From Lachnospiraceae bacterium MD308 (GTDB taxonomy: Bacteria > Bacillota > Clostridia > Lachnospirales > Lachnospiraceae): a stretch of 64,000 nucleotides of DNA. The translations under genes and the position numbers were made by a program. The stretch lies in assembly GCA_000403475.2 (NCBI GenBank), contig KE159795.1:1643189-1707188 (forward strand), given 5' to 3'. The notes below the pieces were generated by a model. That model did no database searches and had not been told where the DNA came from. It saw only the letters and a program-made list of their open reading frames with translations. Shown here piece by piece: positions 61,069 to 64,000 of the stretch (position 1 is its first letter; the number at the start of each line of letters is the position of its first letter).

Positions 61069-62545
61069 TATATTTTTTATATCTCGGTGCCGTTTCCGGA
61101 TCAACTGCCTTAATAAGCCCTGCATCTATTGTATTTTGAATCAAGCGCGATGCTTTTGCCATTTCTTGATCCGATAATCCAAACAATTTTCTGATATCCC
61201 CATTAGAAACAGCTGCATAATTGACATAAGCCAAACAAGCCTGCATATAACAGGTTCGAACACGGTCTTCTTTTGTTGTCATTTCAAATGGAACCTTTGC
61301 AAACAATACAGCTTTTGTAAATTGATTATTCTGACTCTCAATTCTTGGCGCAAGCAATTCATTTTTTCCAGTAGTTTCTATAATCTTGTCATAACCACTG
61401 CCTCGCTCCTCACAAATTCCACATTTATGCATAAATCCGGCAATGTTTTCATTTCGTGATACCGGAACTGTATCTACAATACGCTCTATTGCTACCAGCG
61501 GAGCACCCGCATTAGAAAACTCTATTCGATTTTTGAACACTTCCACCATAGGATTTGTGCCACGTTGCTGCAAGTCCTGGTGAATCATAGCATTTGCTAA
61601 TAATTCACGAATTGCTATTTCCGGAAAGCTAATAACAGATTTCCTTGTTGCTTCCACTATCACTTCTTCTTGTGGAATAATTGTCATTATATATTGAACA
61701 ATATCCTCGTGTGCAAATGCATAACCACCCGAAAATTCTTTTTCCCTGATTGCATCCAGTCTAGAATTCTCTTTATACCATATAACACGCACCGAACGGC
61801 GATGAAGATTATCAAACTTTTTTAAATCCTTCGCAATCATCAACGCTCCCATATTGGTAATGTCCCAATTCCCGGCATCATTTTTAATGATAAACTTTTC
61901 ATTCTGTAAATCATCCAGAACTTTATCCCTGTTACGCGGAATCGGCATTTCCATCTTATCATAGTACTTGGGATAATCCAATAGCACAACCAATTCGTCT
62001 TCCGTGGCATTACTCTTTGCCAGACGAAGCTCATATGGTGTCGTTTCAAACGCCTGCCATAATTCCCTTTCTTTATCAGGATATTCCTTTAAATTTTTCT
62101 TATTCGTACCAACTCGAATATATTCCACTCCCGCAAACTGAACCGGTTGTTTCTCAGCACATGGAATTTCAATCATTACAACATTTTTTCCATCCATAGG
62201 AATCTCATAAAATTTAAAATTGATTCTGGGTGAAACCATGCGTGAAAGCCATGCCTCCAACTCTTCATTTCCTTTTTTCATTTTCCGAAATTGAAATTCT
62301 GTACCGATTATTTCATGTGCATCATCATGAATACCCCAGACAAGATATCCCTTTGTCTTACCACACAGTGCAGCAGAATTACTCAATGCCGAAATATATT
62401 CCCCTATCAACTGCGGCTCCTTATTATTGCATTTAAACTCTACCCATTCCGTTTCAGTTGGCAGTTTTACAAGCTCCTGTACAAGGCTTTGCAAATATTC
62501 TATTCCCCTGCTAAACGATTCCAATGTTGATACACTTCTCTCCAT
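60887..62545 (-). CDS. AlbA_2 (Schlafen-like) ATP-binding protein with 3' end replaced by a repeat element
   Basis: About 550 residues from the ATG at 62545 (the frame opens earlier, at 62587). TEWVEFKCNNKEPQLIGEYI and KGYLVWGIHDDAHEIIG form the AlbA_2 domain, IAIRELLANAMIHQDLQ and RIEFSNAGAP the GHKL-like domain, and a winged helix follows (DIRKLFGLSDQEMAKASRLI). After RYKKYIPS the frame runs into the 277-bp element, adding about 60 foreign residues. It may still function since the conserved domains are complete. The start overlaps the end of the upstream YyaL-like gene by 35 bases. Confidence 0.78.
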   Translation of the reverse strand: MERSVSTLESFSRGIEYLQSLVQELVKLPTETEWVEFKCNNKEPQLIGEYISALSNSAALCGKTKGYLVWGIHDDAHEIIGTEFQFRKMKKGNEELEAWLSRMVSPRINFKFYEIPMDGKNVVMIEIPCAEKQPVQFAGVEYIRVGTNKKNLKEYPDKERELWQAFETTPYELRLAKSNATEDELVVLLDYPKYYDKMEMPIPRNRDKVLDDLQNEKFIIKNDAGNWDITNMGALMIAKDLKKFDNLHRRSVRVIWYKENSRLDAIREKEFSGGYAFAHEDIVQYIMTIIPQEEVIVEATRKSVISFPEIAIRELLANAMIHQDLQQRGTNPMVEVFKNRIEFSNAGAPLVAIERIVDTVPVSRNENIAGFMHKCGICEERGSGYDKIIETTGKNELLAPRIESQNNQFTKAVLFAKVPFEMTTKEDRVRTCYMQACLAYVNYAAVSNGDIRKLFGLSDQEMAKASRLIQNTIDAGLIKAVDPETAPRYKKYIPSVNKGIHALNHDIWVIFCVVLNRRTSSTPQSSALKIAQISMVRVVESERNQFLFLQGA

Positions 62546-63998
62546 CACACACTTTTTTCGGCGGATGCATATACAAAAGCTCTGCAATCAGAAACATACA
62601 GCATCCGGCGGGATAATGCTCTGCCGCCCCGGACATAAAGGCAAGCTGCCGCTTTGCCGCCTCTTCGTATTCTTCCTTCCCCGTAATCTCAGCCAGCCGC
62701 ACAAGGCAATACGCCATCACAGAGTTTCCGCTGGGCAAAGAATTATCATAGACCTCCTTCGGCCTTGTGATCAGACGCCCGTTTTCCAATCCGTACAAAA
62801 AATATCCCCCATTTCTGTCATCCGCGAACTGACGGGCAGCCTCATTACAGATTTCCTTCGCCCTTTCAAGGTACATTTCCTGAAATCCCGAGTCATACAG
62901 GCTGATAAGCGCCGCCGTGTAGCAGGCATACTCGTCTAAAAATCCTTTCACTTGTCCCCTCCCGCCCCGGCAGCTTACGTAGAGGATATTGCCGTCAGTA
63001 AGATTTCCCTCTATATATTCCTGGGTTCTCTTCGCCGCCTGTAGATATTCCTTCTTCCCAGACACCTGATATAAGATGCACAAACCGCAGATTGCAAGCG
63101 AATTCCACGAGGTCAGCACTTTATCGTCGAGATGCAGCCTTGCACGAGATTTTCGGTAATCGTACAATAACCTTTTCTCTTCTGAGAAATTATCGCAGAT
63201 GTCCTCTCCACTAAGCAGGTTCAGAATATTCTTCCCTTCGAAATTCCCCTTTTTCGTCACGCCAAAATATTTACAGAATTTTTCTCCCCGTTCTTTTCCA
63301 ATGACATTTATTATCTCGTCATATCCCCACACATAAAACTTCCCTTCCTCCCCCTCGCTGTCTGCATCCTGGGCGGAGTAAAATTCTCCCGCAGGCCCGC
63401 TCATCTCCCGCATCATATACAAAGCCGTCCTCTCTGCAGTGTCTAAAAACTCACCGTCGCCCGCTTCCTTATAAGCTATGGCATAAGCGGCAACTAACAG
63501 CGCATTGTCATACAACATTTTTTCAAAATGAGGAACAAGGAAATATGCATCTGTAGAATACCGGGAAAATCCATACCCAATCTGGTCGAAAAGCCCTCCC
63601 CGCCTCATCTTGTCAAGCGTCGCCCTTACCATTTTGAAAATCTTTTCTTCCTTATATATATTGTCTGACGAAGTCCGCCCGCGCCGTAAGCGCATATTCT
63701 GCGAAATCCCCTGTGGGTATATCTTTGCGTACAAAGTAAGGAATATCAGATTATAAGGCATAGGAAATTTAGGCGCATCCCCAAATCCGCCGTTTGCCTC
63801 GTCATAGCTCCCTGAAAGCAGCTCTGCCGCTCTTTCAGGCAAGGACGTGTCTATTCCCTCGCACAGCTCTTCCTCCGACACATCTATAAGATGCGCCAGA
63901 ATCTTTTCTGCCGACTGTACCAGCGCGTCTTTATCCTGCTGCCATCTGTCAGCTATGGCAAGCAAAAGGTCTTTTAAGCCGGTCATGCCTCTTATGGT
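62511..63998 (-). CDS. YyaL/DUF255-family (SSP411-like) protein, 5' end outside window
   Basis: The frame is open to the window edge, so the ATG at 63986 is probably internal. The visible 490 residues are the alpha/alpha-toroid part of the family: GGFGDAPKFPMPYNLIFL, GGLFDQIGYGFSRYSTD, PHFEKMLYDNALL, SAQDADSEGEEGKFYVW, VLTSWNSLAICGL. The N-terminal thioredoxin-like domain should lie outside. The biochemical function of the family is not settled. Family assignment is firm. Confidence 0.9.
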   Translation of the reverse strand, partial: TIRGMTGLKDLLLAIADRWQQDKDALVQSAEKILAHLIDVSEEELCEGIDTSLPERAAELLSGSYDEANGGFGDAPKFPMPYNLIFLTLYAKIYPQGISQNMRLRRGRTSSDNIYKEEKIFKMVRATLDKMRRGGLFDQIGYGFSRYSTDAYFLVPHFEKMLYDNALLVAAYAIAYKEAGDGEFLDTAERTALYMMREMSGPAGEFYSAQDADSEGEEGKFYVWGYDEIINVIGKERGEKFCKYFGVTKKGNFEGKNILNLLSGEDICDNFSEEKRLLYDYRKSRARLHLDDKVLTSWNSLAICGLCILYQVSGKKEYLQAAKRTQEYIEGNLTDGNILYVSCRGGRGQVKGFLDEYACYTAALISLYDSGFQEMYLERAKEICNEAARQFADDRNGGYFLYGLENGRLITRPKEVYDNSLPSGNSVMAYCLVRLAEITGKEEYEEAAKRQLAFMSGAAEHYPAGCCMFLIAELLYMHPPKKVCDGEKCINIGIV

Positions 63999-64000
63999 CA

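Noticed and set aside
1-64000. Integrated prophage, conjugative element or classical IS
   Set aside because: No integrase, transposase, capsid, relaxase or replication genes seen on either strand.

Overview
The window looks like a chromosomal segment from a low-to-moderate GC Firmicute of the Lachnospiraceae / Clostridium cluster XIVa type. This is inferred from the gene content (split GcvPA/GcvPB, Agr-like quorum sensing, CcpM-type radical-SAM peptide cluster, membrane-linked MerR, PadR/permease-prefix pair), from AGGAGG ribosome sites, and from the absence of phage or classical IS genes. Most genes lie on the minus strand.

0-5.5 kb: a 5'-truncated transketolase N-terminal subunit, an FGGY (xylulokinase-like) kinase and a cyclase-family hydrolase, then a secreted Ig-like/FnIII protein and a GH25 lysozyme. 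5.5-10.2 kb: DUF3842, LarB and a CbiMN-Q-O energy-coupling transporter, probably nickel uptake and nickel-pincer cofactor synthesis, followed by a VapBC-type pair. 10.3-16.1 kb: arginine catabolism with carbamate kinase, a double-HTH AraC regulator, a TIGR00300-type ornithine cyclodeaminase, ornithine carbamoyltransferase and arginine deiminase. 16.3-18 kb: an AbiE-like regulator/nucleotidyltransferase pair. 18-28.7 kb: one long minus-strand operon under a FadR-type regulator with a perfect operator (malic enzyme, two NodB/PuuE-like hydrolases, an argininosuccinate lyase homologue, NhaC, an Asp/Glu-racemase-family enzyme, AGCS symporter, MATE). It looks like a catabolic pathway whose substrate I cannot name. 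28.9-36 kb: zinc alcohol dehydrogenase, an AlbA_2/Schlafen-like protein, GcvPB/GcvPA and an ATP-NAD kinase. 36.2-40.5 kb: a membrane protein, a polyferredoxin and a broken ABC-three-component conflict system.

40.6-57.9 kb is the most interesting part. It holds a CcpM-type radical-SAM RiPP cluster (precursor, ACP-like protein, TIGR04066 protein, radical SAM enzyme, ABC exporter), a small secreted protein, an ECF sigma/anti-sigma pair, an Agr system whose AgrD-like peptide has no cysteine, an FtsX-type ABC transporter with small membrane proteins, a MerR regulator fused to a multi-spanning membrane domain, and a PadR regulator. Non-coding sequence ties these together. A motif TGTCACG-N17-(C/A)TTATAT occurs four times with exactly the same spacing, before the agr two-component genes, the secreted protein, the radical-SAM operon and the ABC operon. 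The ABC operon also carries a MerR-type 19-bp-spacer promoter that shares 21 bp with the merR promoter 11 kb away, and a sigma-A-type promoter whose 17-bp spacer matches the padR promoter. So three promoters, each with a candidate regulator encoded in the same window, appear to converge on one transporter operon. I read this as a peptide production, signalling and self-protection island with unusually layered control.

58-64 kb: tRNA-Lys, a 5'-truncated aminotransferase, an HTH protein with a frameshifted 5' end, a 277-bp terminal-inverted-repeat element inserted in the 3' end of a second AlbA_2 gene, and the 3' part of a YyaL/DUF255-family gene cut by the window edge.
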